Of a DNA stretch of 38,840 nt, positions 27,857 through 35,695 are shown piece by piece. The first letter of the stretch is position 1; each line of letters starts with the position of its first letter. Position numbers and translations under genes: made by a program. The stretch comes from an uncultured Brachyspira sp. (GTDB taxonomy: Bacteria; Spirochaetota; Brachyspiria; Brachyspirales; Brachyspiraceae). The stretch lies in NCBI RefSeq assembly GCF_944393015.1, contig NZ_CALXYQ010000028.1:1-38840 (forward strand), read 5' to 3'. Below the pieces are notes generated by a model. The model ran no database searches. It saw nothing but the letters and a program-made list of their open reading frames with translations, and had not been told where the DNA came from.

Positions 27857-30800
27857 ATGATAAAATATATGGTACTTTTAGACATACTTTATAATATAAC
27901 TATATATCCTATAGAATTTATAATAGAAACATTATTTTATTTATTTAATAATGTATTTCAATATAGTTACCCAATAAGTTTATTTTTATTAAGTTTATCT
28001 GTTAGTATTTTATCATTACCATTATATATTACGGCAGAAAAATGGAAAAAAGAAGAAGAAATAATACAATCTAAAATGAAACCTGATATAGATCATATAA
28101 AAAAAAATTTCAAAGGTGATGAAAAATTTTTATTAATACAAGCTTGTTATAAAATATATAAATATAAAACAGTATATGCTTTACGAAGCACTTTAGGATT
28201 ATTAATACAAATACCATTTTTCCTTGCTGCTTATAATTTCATTCATAATTTGCAAGGACTTGAAAATATATCTTTTTTATTAATTAAAGATTTAGCTTCT
28301 CCAGATAAATTAATACATATAGGAAATACTAATATAAATATTCTTCCGTTTATTATGTCATTTTTTAGCTTATTATCAGGTATAATATATTATAAAAGAG
28401 GAAGTTTTAAAGATAATTCACAAATATATATTATTCCATTAATATTTTTAATATTGTTATATAATTCACCTTCAGGTCTTTTATTTTACTGGACATTAAA
28501 TTGTTTTTTCTCTTTAGTAAAGAATATTATTATAAAATATAAAAATAATATAAATATTAATGCATTAAAATCTATAACCAAAAAACTTAAACTATTAGAT
28601 ATCCATATCATTCCAAACAATATAAAAAAAATTAATACTATAATAATAATAATATTAAGCTTATTATTATTAATAATGTTTATTTTATGCAATATTCAAA
28701 GAAAAGGTTATTTAGATAAGTTCGAATTAATATCCAATAATCTACAATCTTATGATTATAATATGCGTATATCATATTATAATAAAATATTTAGAAATAG
28801 TGACATATTTGGTGTTTACATAGACAAAAAATATTTAAATAATAACAATATTTTAAATATAACATTTAATGATTATGGAAGTCCTTTTGGTGTAGTAACT
28901 TTAAATGATACTATAGAAAATATAGGAAAAATAGAGATTAAATATAAATTATTTATAAAAAATTATATAATTTTAATATATATAATACTTGTATCAATTT
29001 TATTATTAATTAATTATTATAAAAATATTATAAATATAATTCACAATATATTAAATGATAAAATATCTGAAAAAAGAACTTTGTTACTATTTATGTCTTG
29101 CTTAGTTTCAGCTATATTATCTGGATTATTTATACCAACGACATTAATAGCTAATTCACCACAAGAATTTAAAGAACATTATTTTTTAATAATAAATAAC
29201 ATATCAATTGGAATAGGATTATTTTTATTTTACCCTACTTTTATATACTTTTTATTTTCTGATAAAATAAAAAACTGTATTACTATATTATTCACATATT
29301 TTTCTTTTATAATTATGATTAATGTTTTTATAATGAAAGGTAATTATATTAATATTAACGCTAACTTCATATTTGACAATACTGAATTATTGAAAGCTTC
29401 ATTTAATGAAACATTATTAAATTACACATTAATTATATTATCAATATTAATTGTAACTTTTTTATTGTATAAAAGAAAGATTATTATAATTAATATATAT
29501 ATTATTATATTATTATCACTAATATCAATATCTATTTTTTCTATGAATATAATAATTAAAGAAAGTTCTAAAATTAAAACTTACAATAAACTTAACAATG
29601 CAAAAATATTTAATATATCTAAAAATGGTGAAAATGTATTTGTATTTTTTCTCGATAGGGCAATATCATCATATTGGGTAGATGCAATTGAAAAATATCC
29701 TGAATATAAAGAAAAATTAGATGGATTCATAATATATCCTAATACATTATCCTATGGACAAATAACAGTTCAAACAGCAAGCTTATATGGGGGATATGAT
29801 TATCTACCTTATGAACTTAGCACTAATGGAAATTATATAATAAAAGATAAACATAACGAAGCAATATTGAATGTACCTTTAGCATTAGAAAAATATGGAT
29901 ATAAATCTACAATTTTTGACCCTATGTATGTAAATTTCAACGATTTTACTGATTTAAGCATATTTGATGACTATACTAATATAAATGCTTATGCTTATGC
30001 TAATATAGATACTTACGCTTTAAATAAACATGTAAAAAATCTTTACATGGATTCTAAAAATAATAAAAATATTAGAGCATTTAGATTTTCAATATTAAAA
30101 ATGTTGCCTATTAGTATGAGATCATTTTTTTATGATAAAGGTACTCTATTTATAAATAATATAGATATGATGAATACAAGTATTTATTATTATTCAATTT
30201 TATTATCTATAAAAGATTTTATTTCAATAAATGAAAATGGAAATTACTATAATATTGCCCGTAATGCTGTAACACATGAGCCTTATTTCTTTAATGATGA
30301 TTATTTACCTAATATTAGATTAAAACCTGTTAATAATGAAGATCTTATAACTTATAAAGATGAATACAGTGTAAGGTTCTATTATGCTAATATAGGTACT
30401 ATTAATGCCATAATAGATTTAATTAATTTTTTAAAGGAAAATAATGTTTATGATAATACTAAAATAATACTAGTATCTGATCATGGTCAGGCTGTAAATA
30501 CAAAAGTATTTCAGACAACCTTCCATAGTTACTATAATGCTTTACTTATGTATAAGGATTTTAATTCAAGAGGAAATATAGAAATACATACAAATTTTAT
30601 GACTATAGCGGATACAGCATATTTATCAACAAAACATATTCCTGGTATCAAAGATGTATTTAACAATAAAGTGATAACAAATGATTATAAAACTAATGGA
30701 GCTAATATACTTTATTTTAAAACTTGGAAAATATCAGAACAATTTACTAACAGATATAATTTTGACTCTTTTTTTAATGTAAAAGATGATATTTTTGATT

Positions 30801-30862
30801 TAAACAATTGGAAAGTATATAGGGTAGACTGGAAAAATAAACAATATGCAATAGAAGAATAA
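27857..30862 (+). CDS. Fusion of a YidC/Oxa1-like membrane domain with an LtaS-like sulfatase domain
   Basis: 1001 residues; ATG 27857 follows the previous stop by one base. ATG 27869 is a fair alternative, as AGGA would serve it. Residues 1-230 look like a YidC/Oxa1 core: a membrane segment, YPISLFLLSLSVSILSLPLY, a charged hairpin with EEIIQSKMKPDIDHIKK, then PFFLAAYNFI and SPSGLLFYWTLNCFFSL, all in family order. About seven more membrane segments follow (260-585). From about 590 there is a sulfatase/alkaline-phosphatase-type domain (VFVFFLDRAISSYW, TASLYGGYDYLPYE, and the metal motif SDHG at 874-877) as in phosphoglycerol transferases. It probably transfers phosphoglycerol outside the inner membrane. 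The YidC-like part may dock, flip or insert a substrate. Confidence 0.8.
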   Translation: MIKYMVLLDILYNITIYPIEFIIETLFYLFNNVFQYSYPISLFLLSLSVSILSLPLYITAEKWKKEEEIIQSKMKPDIDHIKKNFKGDEKFLLIQACYKIYKYKTVYALRSTLGLLIQIPFFLAAYNFIHNLQGLENISFLLIKDLASPDKLIHIGNTNINILPFIMSFFSLLSGIIYYKRGSFKDNSQIYIIPLIFLILLYNSPSGLLFYWTLNCFFSLVKNIIIKYKNNININALKSITKKLKLLDIHIIPNNIKKINTIIIIILSLLLLIMFILCNIQRKGYLDKFELISNNLQSYDYNMRISYYNKIFRNSDIFGVYIDKKYLNNNNILNITFNDYGSPFGVVTLNDTIENIGKIEIKYKLFIKNYIILIYIILVSILLLINYYKNIINIIHNILNDKISEKRTLLLFMSCLVSAILSGLFIPTTLIANSPQEFKEHYFLIINNISIGIGLFLFYPTFIYFLFSDKIKNCITILFTYFSFIIMINVFIMKGNYININANFIFDNTELLKASFNETLLNYTLIILSILIVTFLLYKRKIIIINIYIIILLSLISISIFSMNIIIKESSKIKTYNKLNNAKIFNISKNGENVFVFFLDRAISSYWVDAIEKYPEYKEKLDGFIIYPNTLSYGQITVQTASLYGGYDYLPYELSTNGNYIIKDKHNEAILNVPLALEKYGYKSTIFDPMYVNFNDFTDLSIFDDYTNINAYAYANIDTYALNKHVKNLYMDSKNNKNIRAFRFSILKMLPISMRSFFYDKGTLFINNIDMMNTSIYYYSILLSIKDFISINENGNYYNIARNAVTHEPYFFNDDYLPNIRLKPVNNEDLITYKDEYSVRFYYANIGTINAIIDLINFLKENNVYDNTKIILVSDHGQAVNTKVFQTTFHSYYNALLMYKDFNSRGNIEIHTNFMTIADTAYLSTKHIPGIKDVFNNKVITNDYKTNGANILYFKTWKISEQFTNRYNFDSFFNVKDDIFDLNNWKVYRVDWKNKQYAIEE

Positions 30863-30879
30863 GTTTAATATTATTTTCC

Positions 30880-30907
30880 TTGAATAAAATAATTATTATG
30901 ATATAAT
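30880..30907 (+). promoter_or_regulatory. Possible promoter TTGAAT-16-TATAAT for leader module 1
   Basis: TTGAAT (30880-30885) and TATAAT (30902-30907) with a 16-base spacer lie just after the fusion gene. Transcription from here would start near 30914, inside the Shine-Dalgarno of the leader ORF, so readthrough from the upstream operon or a slightly earlier promoter is also possible. Confidence 0.4.
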
Positions 30908-30920
30908 AAAGGACAATTTA

Positions 30921-31007
30921 ATGACAACACAACACAACACAACACAACACAACACAACACAACACAACACAACACAACACAACACAACACAAAATAAAAT
31001 AAAATAA
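30921..31007 (+). CDS. 28-codon repeat leader ORF 1 (MTTQHN type)
   Basis: ATG 30921 is seven bases after AAAGGA. The ORF is almost entirely the 13-copy AACAC tract, read as TTQHN repeats, and ends at TAA 31005-31007 in a following AAAAT x4 run. No protein fold is expected. It is very similar in design to the leader at 32257: Shine-Dalgarno, ATGACA, tract, stop, terminator hairpin, then a gene starting MDYKSII. The four AAAAT copies put a TAA in all three frames (30995, 31000, 31005), so this leader always closes before the terminator whatever the AACAC copy number. A regulatory leader peptide is the most economical reading; its translation is unproven. Confidence 0.5.
   Translation: MTTQHNTTQHNTTQHNTTQHNTTQNKIK
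30926..30990 (+). repeat. Pentanucleotide tandem repeat AACAC x13
   Basis: Thirteen perfect copies directly after an ATG with a ribosome site. The unit has no T and so no stop in any frame. It is not inside a conventional gene. Confidence 0.97.
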
Positions 31008-31010
31008 AAT
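30991..31010 (+). repeat. Pentanucleotide tandem repeat AAAAT x4
   Basis: Four perfect AAAAT copies abut the AACAC tract. Successive TAA codons five bases apart fall in different frames, making a three-frame stop. The equivalent place in the second module has only two TAAs (32341 and 32346). Confidence 0.9.
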
Positions 31011-31032
31011 ATTTCTTTATAAAAATACTTAT

Positions 31033-31064
31033 AGCCATAGCATAAATTCATGCTATGGCTTTTT
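31033..31064 (+). terminator. Intrinsic terminator between leader 1 and the radical-SAM gene
   Basis: An 11-base-pair perfect stem, AGCCATAGCAT (31033-31043) with ATGCTATGGCT (31050-31060), a 6-base loop and a T run. It lies about 40 bases before the next start codon, so it would cut off the radical-SAM gene unless bypassed. Confidence 0.85.
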
Positions 31065-31101
31065 ATATTTTAAATAAATTTTTTTAAAAAAGGAGATAAA
31101 A

Positions 31102-32151
31102 ATGGACTACAAATCTATAATTGATGATATAGTATGGTGGATACCATTCAAAAAATTAAGAAATAATATTAGAAATAAAATAAATAAAGATATAGATATA
31201 CATATAAATAATTTGATGGAAGAAAAATTAAATAACATAAATAATTTAATAGAAGAAAAGTTAAATAATGTAAATTATAATATTAATAGTCTTATACACA
31301 TAAATAATCTAGAAAAATTAAATAATATAACAGAAAGTATAAGTTATAGAATCAGAAAAACTACGCCACAACCATATTTATATGTAGTTGATTTTCACAT
31401 TGCTGAACATTGCAATTTAAACTGTTACAGTTGTAGTAATTTTTCTCAGCTTGCAGAAGAAGAATATATTGACATAGAAACATTTTACAAAGATGTACAT
31501 AGATTATATGAATTAACGAAAGGTTTAATAAAAGAAATTCATATAATTGGAGGAGAACCATTATTAAATAAACAATGTGAAGAATATTTTAAAATAGTAA
31601 GAACATTTTTTAAAACAAATATTTTGCAATTATGGACAAATGGCATACTTTTATTAAAGAAAGAAGATAAATTTTGGCAATCTTGTAAAAACAATGATGT
31701 AGAAATTGTTATTACTAAATATCCTATAAAATTAGATTTTAATGAAATAGAAAAGAAAGCTAATGAATTTGATGTAAAAATAAAGTATACTAATCCTGAC
31801 GGAGAAAAGAAAAGTTGGAAATTTATATTAGATGATAAAAGAAAAAATGATGGATTTTATAATTTTACAACTTGCGTTATGGCTAATACTTGTGTTTCTA
31901 TAAAAAAAGGAAAAATGTATACTTGTGCATTTGTTCCAAATATAGAGCACTATAATAAATATTTTAATAAAAATTTAGAAGTTACAGAATTAGATTATCT
32001 CGATATATATAAGATAAATAGCTACAAAGAAATACTTGAATTCTTATCTAAACCTATTCCATTTTGTGAATATTGTAATGTAGAAAAATGGAAAACACTT
32101 GAAAGTTGGAAAAGCTCAAAAAAAACTATTGAAGAATATAGTGATGATTGA
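31102..32151 (+). CDS. Radical SAM protein with N-terminal WWIP tag
   Basis: 349 residues; ATG 31102 with AAAGGAGAT. The N-terminus is the tag MDYKSIIDDIVWWIPFKKLR (W12, W13), then a coiled coil of NNLIEEKLNN repeats (28-75), then a radical-SAM core: HCNLNCYSCSNF (C104, C108, C111) and IIGGEPLL (GGEP 150-153). Later cysteines (TTCVMANTCVS, MYTCAFVP, FCEYCN) suggest a SPASM-like auxiliary domain. The first 72 bases match the next gene's at 69 positions although the proteins are otherwise unrelated. The substrate is unknown, presumably a glycan or precursor. It lies downstream of a leader ORF and terminator, so its expression is probably attenuated. Confidence 0.78.
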   Translation: MDYKSIIDDIVWWIPFKKLRNNIRNKINKDIDIHINNLMEEKLNNINNLIEEKLNNVNYNINSLIHINNLEKLNNITESISYRIRKTTPQPYLYVVDFHIAEHCNLNCYSCSNFSQLAEEEYIDIETFYKDVHRLYELTKGLIKEIHIIGGEPLLNKQCEEYFKIVRTFFKTNILQLWTNGILLLKKEDKFWQSCKNNDVEIVITKYPIKLDFNEIEKKANEFDVKIKYTNPDGEKKSWKFILDDKRKNDGFYNFTTCVMANTCVSIKKGKMYTCAFVPNIEHYNKYFNKNLEVTELDYLDIYKINSYKEILEFLSKPIPFCEYCNVEKWKTLESWKSSKKTIEEYSDD

Positions 32152-32203
32152 TATTTTACGCTTAAATATTTATTATACTTTAAGATTAATTTTTTTAGTT
32201 TCA

Positions 32204-32231
32204 TTGCAAGAATTATATTATATGTTATAAT
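32204..32231 (+). promoter_or_regulatory. Promoter TTGCAA-16-TATAAT for leader module 2
   Basis: TTGCAA (32204-32209) and TATAAT (32226-32231) with a 16-base spacer. The predicted start near 32238 leaves room for the AAAGG ribosome site (32246-32250) of the leader ORF. Confidence 0.6.
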
Positions 32232-32256
32232 AGCAAAAACATATTAAAGGTTATTA

Positions 32257-32343
32257 ATGACAGCACAGCACAGCACAGCACAGCACAGCACAGCACAGCA
32301 CAGCACAGCACAGCACAGCACAGCACAGCACAGCACAGCATAA
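32257..32343 (+). CDS. 28-codon repeat leader ORF 2 (MTAQHS type)
   Basis: ATG 32257 is six bases after AAAGG. The ORF consists of 16 CAGCA copies read as TAQHS units and stops at TAA 32341-32343 immediately after the tract. With 15 or 18 copies the frame would stop at 32346-32348. With 14 or 17 copies it would stay open to TAA 32384-32386, at the top of the 5' arm of the downstream terminator. A ribosome there would cover the stem. This makes it a good candidate for a leader peptide that controls transcription into the FkbM gene through copy number. Translation has not been shown. Confidence 0.55.
   Translation: MTAQHSTAQHSTAQHSTAQHSTAQHSTA
32261..32340 (+). repeat. Pentanucleotide tandem repeat CAGCA x16
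   Basis: Sixteen perfect copies, T-free in the sense strand, occupying almost the whole of a 28-codon ORF. The surrounding non-repeat sequence is homologous to that around the AACAC tract at 30926, so the two modules differ mainly in repeat unit. Confidence 0.97.
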
Positions 32344-32373
32344 AATAAAACATTTCTTTATAAAGGAATTTAT

Positions 32374-32407
32374 AGCCAGAGCATAAATTTATGCTCTGGC
32401 TTTTTTT
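32374..32407 (+). terminator. Intrinsic terminator between leader 2 and the FkbM gene
   Basis: An 11-base-pair stem, AGCCAGAGCAT (32374-32384) with ATGCTCTGGCT (32391-32401), a 6-base loop and a T run. Relative to the hairpin at 31033 one stem pair has changed from T-A to G-C on both sides, a compensatory change that keeps the stem intact. Confidence 0.87.
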
Positions 32408-32434
32408 ATTTTAAATTAATCTAAGGAGATAAAA

Positions 32435-33352
32435 ATGGACTACAAATCTATAATTGACAATATAGTATGGTGGATACCATTCAAAAAATTAAGAAATAAT
32501 GTTAGATTATTACTATTAAAAACAATAAACTCTAATAATGAAATTGCTAATTGTAATAATGAATTAAACATTATAAAACATAAGCTAGATTTAATATATT
32601 CAAATACAACCTTATTATCTATGCATTTAGGAATAGATATATGTAATAAAGCACATCCTTTATACATAAACGACAACTATAAAACACATTATTTTGTTGC
32701 TCAAGATATGCAAGATTATATAGCATATCAATATCTAAAAAGTATTAAAAATGATTTTTTTTCAAATGGATTTTACATAGATATAGGAGCACATGATGGT
32801 ATATCAGGAAGCACAACTTTAATTTTTGAAAAATTAGGTTGGAAAGGAATATGTGTAGAGGCTAATCCTATTAATTATGAACAATTATTAAAAAATAGAA
32901 AAAACTCACTTTGTATCAATGCTGCTGTTTCAAATCAAAATATGCCAAAAGCTCAATTTGTAGATATCGAAATACACAATTTTTTAAGTTTTTTAAATTT
33001 AGGTATTTCAGATGAAGAATATAATAATAGATTAGTAAATGCTAAAAAATATTTGGAATCTTTGGGAATATTAAAAGAAAATGATGAATTAAAATTAAAT
33101 TTCATTGATGTAGAAGTTATAAACTTTGATGAAATTATGAAAAAATTCCCAAATGTTAAACATATTGATTTTTTATCAATAGATATAGAAGGTGGAGAAC
33201 TAAATTTATTAAAGTCAATAGATTTTCATAAATTTAGTTTTTCTATGATAGGCTTAGAAGGTCATGATAATATAATTATTGACTTTATGTTAGAAAATGG
33301 ATATAAAGTTTTTACAAAAACTTTAAGCGATACTATTTTTATACCACAATAA
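32435..33352 (+). CDS. FkbM family methyltransferase with N-terminal WWIP tag
   Basis: 305 residues; ATG 32435 with AAGGAGAT. Residues 1-24 are the MDYKSIIDNIVWWIPFKKLR tag (W12, W13), nearly identical to the preceding radical-SAM protein, followed by a short coiled coil. The FkbM domain has FYIDIGAHDGISGS at 113-126 (SAM site), GICVEANP, and DFLSIDIEGGELNLLKSID near 248-266. It probably O-methylates a sugar of the surface glycan. Expression should depend on reading through the terminator just upstream; with 16 leader repeats the terminator is predicted to form. Confidence 0.83.
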   Translation: MDYKSIIDNIVWWIPFKKLRNNVRLLLLKTINSNNEIANCNNELNIIKHKLDLIYSNTTLLSMHLGIDICNKAHPLYINDNYKTHYFVAQDMQDYIAYQYLKSIKNDFFSNGFYIDIGAHDGISGSTTLIFEKLGWKGICVEANPINYEQLLKNRKNSLCINAAVSNQNMPKAQFVDIEIHNFLSFLNLGISDEEYNNRLVNAKKYLESLGILKENDELKLNFIDVEVINFDEIMKKFPNVKHIDFLSIDIEGGELNLLKSIDFHKFSFSMIGLEGHDNIIIDFMLENGYKVFTKTLSDTIFIPQ

Positions 33353-33357
33353 AATAC

Positions 33358-33380
33358 ATAATATATTCTTAATATATTAT
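33358..33380 (+). terminator. AT-only hairpin after the FkbM gene, possible terminator
   Basis: Perfect arms ATAATATATT (33358-33367) and AATATATTAT (33371-33380), then a T-rich stretch. The stem has no G or C, so it is weak. It is the only candidate between the FkbM gene and the lipoprotein. Confidence 0.4.
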
Positions 33381-33503
33381 TGTAGTTTATTTTTTAATAA
33401 ATAATTCATAAACATTTAATAAAAATATTTTACATTAAAAAGTATATACTGTTATTAATATAGGTATATTTTGGGAAGTAATATAATTTTAATAGGATAA
33501 AAA

Positions 33504-34643
33504 ATGAAAACGGTCTTTTTAACAGTATTATGTACTTTATTTATTTTTGTTTCATGCGGTAATTCAAATAATGCCAAACAAGAAACAGTAACTGATAATA
33601 GTACAACAGAAATCACACCATTACAGCTTAGTGAAAATGAAAAAGCTAATAATTATGAAGTTGTATATTTAGTAGCTGATACTGGCGAATATATTAATTC
33701 TGAAATATCACAAAATGAAAAAGGAAATTTCGGAGTAGTATATTACAGAGATGTCAATCAAAATTTAAATATATTTAATGTTACAAGAGCAGGCGAGCTT
33801 GATGAAGGAAATATATCAGCAACTTCTTATGATAATAAAACTTTAGAAGGAAATTTCCCAAGCACGTCATATCCTTTTGTGGCAAAAATAGACGGAAAAG
33901 AAATGACTTTCAAAGCAGCAAAAACTCCTGTAACAGGTGCTAGAATAATAGAATATACTTATTCAAATGTTTCTCCTGAATCATCAACTAATGGTCAAAG
34001 GTTCTTCCAATTCAAAACTGCAATATTTGCTTTAAAAAATGACAGCAAATCTGCAAGTATTGATAAAATTAATTTAGACATCAATAAAGATTTTGGAATA
34101 ACTGATGCAAGCACTTTCAATGATTTGGGTAAATTATTAACAGCTCAAAGCTTGATAAACAATAAAATGACTCCTATCTATGATGAGTGGGTAAAATCAG
34201 ATTATATATCACATATAGAAAATTATTCTTCTCAATTTGGTATAGACTATTTAAGTGAAAAAGTTGTATCTATAAATAAAATGGTTTATGAATACACAGG
34301 CGGAGCACATGGAAATTATGCTACAGTAAACAGCGTATATTCATTAGAAACAGGAAATCAATTAAAAATAGCAGACTTAATAACAGACTTAAAAAATGCT
34401 GACTTAATTAAATTAATAGTAGATAAGTTAGTAAAAATAGAAGGCAGAGATGCTAATTCTTATTTCGGATTAGATGAGCTTTCATTAGAAAACAACAATT
34501 TCTATCTAACATCAAAAGGTTTAGTATTTACTTGGGGAATATACGAGATCGGACCTTATGCAATAGGTGAGACTAGAGTATTAATTCCTATAGAAGAAAT
34601 CAAACCTTATTTGAAAGACGAATACAAAACTATATTTGAATAA
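33504..34643 (+). CDS. Lipoprotein with DUF3298/RsiV-like C-terminal domain
   Basis: 379 residues; ATG 33504 with TAGGATAA. A type II signal peptide (residues 1-17, lipobox FVSC) gives a lipidated cysteine at 18, followed by an Asn/Gln/Thr-rich linker. The C-terminal half matches the DUF3298 pattern, including EYTGGAHGNYATVNSVYSL and GLVFTWGIYEIGPYA. Such proteins are exported and membrane-anchored; some relatives bind lysozyme or act as anti-sigma factors, but no such activity can be read here. It is a separate unit closed by a terminator, and less AT-extreme than the glycan genes. Confidence 0.82.
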   Translation: MKTVFLTVLCTLFIFVSCGNSNNAKQETVTDNSTTEITPLQLSENEKANNYEVVYLVADTGEYINSEISQNEKGNFGVVYYRDVNQNLNIFNVTRAGELDEGNISATSYDNKTLEGNFPSTSYPFVAKIDGKEMTFKAAKTPVTGARIIEYTYSNVSPESSTNGQRFFQFKTAIFALKNDSKSASIDKINLDINKDFGITDASTFNDLGKLLTAQSLINNKMTPIYDEWVKSDYISHIENYSSQFGIDYLSEKVVSINKMVYEYTGGAHGNYATVNSVYSLETGNQLKIADLITDLKNADLIKLIVDKLVKIEGRDANSYFGLDELSLENNNFYLTSKGLVFTWGIYEIGPYAIGETRVLIPIEEIKPYLKDEYKTIFE

Positions 34644-34666
34644 TAAAATATTTGTATAATTTTTAT

Positions 34667-34703
34667 AAGAGGATGGTTATTAATTTAACTATCCTCTTTT
34701 TAT
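34667..34703 (+). terminator. Intrinsic terminator after the lipoprotein gene
   Basis: AAGAGGAT pairs with ATCCTCTT, extended inward by GTTA with TAAC past one mismatch (34667-34698), followed by a T run. Confidence 0.82.
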
Positions 34704-34722
34704 TATTTTTTACAAATATTAC

Positions 34723-34751
34723 TTGACTAAAAATAAATAATGTACTATATT
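34723..34751 (+). promoter_or_regulatory. Promoter TTGACT-17-TATATT of the viperin operon
   Basis: TTGACT (34723-34728) and TATATT (34746-34751) at the ideal 17-base spacing. The predicted start near 34758 leaves a leader of about 67 bases before the viperin ATG. This makes the viperin pair an independent unit. Confidence 0.65.
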
Positions 34752-34824
34752 TATAGCATAAGCTAAAAATACTTAATTAAAAATATCTTTGAATATGTTC
34801 GAGTTTAATTTCGGAGGTATTTAT

Positions 34825-35649
34825 ATGAGTATTTTTAATAGCTTAAAACTTAATTGGCATTTTATCAATAACTGCAATATGCATTGCAAGTTCTGTTATG
34901 CTTCAAAAGATTCATGCAATATAAATTTATTCAAAATAGCTGAAAAACTTAAACCTTTTAAGTATATAAATTTAGTAGGCGGTGAGCCAACTATATACAA
35001 GAACTATATTCATTTATTGCATTATCTAAAATCACAAGGACATATACTAAGCATAGTAAGCAATGGTTCAATGTTTTTAAAGGATAACTCTATACTAAAA
35101 ACAACTTTAAAATGCTGCGATGTTATAGGTTTAAGCATAGACTCATTAGACAAAGAAACTTGTATAAAAATAGGAAGAAGTGTAAAAAACAGCAAACCTA
35201 TAACAAAAGAAGAATATTTATATTTAACTTACAAAATTAAAGAAAGCGGAAAAGCTCTAAAGATAAATACTGTTGTTAATAGATACAATTACAAAGAAAA
35301 TCTAAACTCATTTATAGAAAAAGCCCTTCCAAACAAATGGAAAATATTTCAGGTACTCCCTATAGAAAATCTTAATTCCTGCAAAGAACTTTTAATAAGT
35401 AATGAAGAGTTTAACTATTTTCTAAATACTCATGCAGAAAATGAAAGAATAATGTATAGTGAAAACAATGATAACATGACTTCTTCCTATATAATGCTTG
35501 ATGCTAAAGGCAGATTCTTTAACAACATTGATAATAAATATATTTACTCAAATAGTTTATTTGATGATGATGTTGATTTGTATGAAGAGTTTTTTAAAAT
35601 GGATTACAGTATAGATAAATATTATGATAGGTACAAAAAAGCTAATTGA
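34825..35649 (+). CDS. Prokaryotic viperin-like radical SAM antiviral protein
   Basis: I choose ATG 34825 (275 residues): GGAGG lies seven bases upstream, while the earlier in-frame ATG and TTG have no site. Family signs in order: LNWHFINNCNMHCKFCYASK (C17, C21, C24 for the 4Fe-4S cluster), VGGEPT (SAM), VSNGSM, LSIDSLDKETCIKIGR, LKINTVVNRYNYKENL, WKIFQVLPIEN, then MTSSYIMLDAKGRFF. This series is the viperin signature, distinct from MoaA. Viperins convert CTP, GTP or UTP to 3'-deoxy-3',4'-didehydro forms that stop phage RNA synthesis; which nucleotide is used cannot be told. No nucleotide kinase gene, often found beside prokaryotic viperins, is present. Instead a TPR-like protein follows after 46 bases. 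Confidence 0.87.
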   Translation: MSIFNSLKLNWHFINNCNMHCKFCYASKDSCNINLFKIAEKLKPFKYINLVGGEPTIYKNYIHLLHYLKSQGHILSIVSNGSMFLKDNSILKTTLKCCDVIGLSIDSLDKETCIKIGRSVKNSKPITKEEYLYLTYKIKESGKALKINTVVNRYNYKENLNSFIEKALPNKWKIFQVLPIENLNSCKELLISNEEFNYFLNTHAENERIMYSENNDNMTSSYIMLDAKGRFFNNIDNKYIYSNSLFDDDVDLYEEFFKMDYSIDKYYDRYKKAN

Positions 35650-35695
35650 TTGAATAGGTTAGTTTAAGTTTATAATTTATAAAAGGAGAAAAAAA

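Noticed and set aside
28486..28692. Minus-strand 68-residue hydrophobic ORF
   Set aside because: Antisense shadow of membrane segments in the YidC-like fusion.
30880..31010. AACAC/AAAAT region as the decayed 3' end of the upstream fusion gene
   Set aside because: The fusion gene has its own stop at 30862, and the tract has its own Shine-Dalgarno and ATG, repeated in the same order at 32246.
34789..34824. Longer viperin N-terminus from TTG 34789 or ATG 34795
   Set aside because: No ribosome site upstream, whereas GGAGG precedes ATG 34825, and viperin homology begins just after it.
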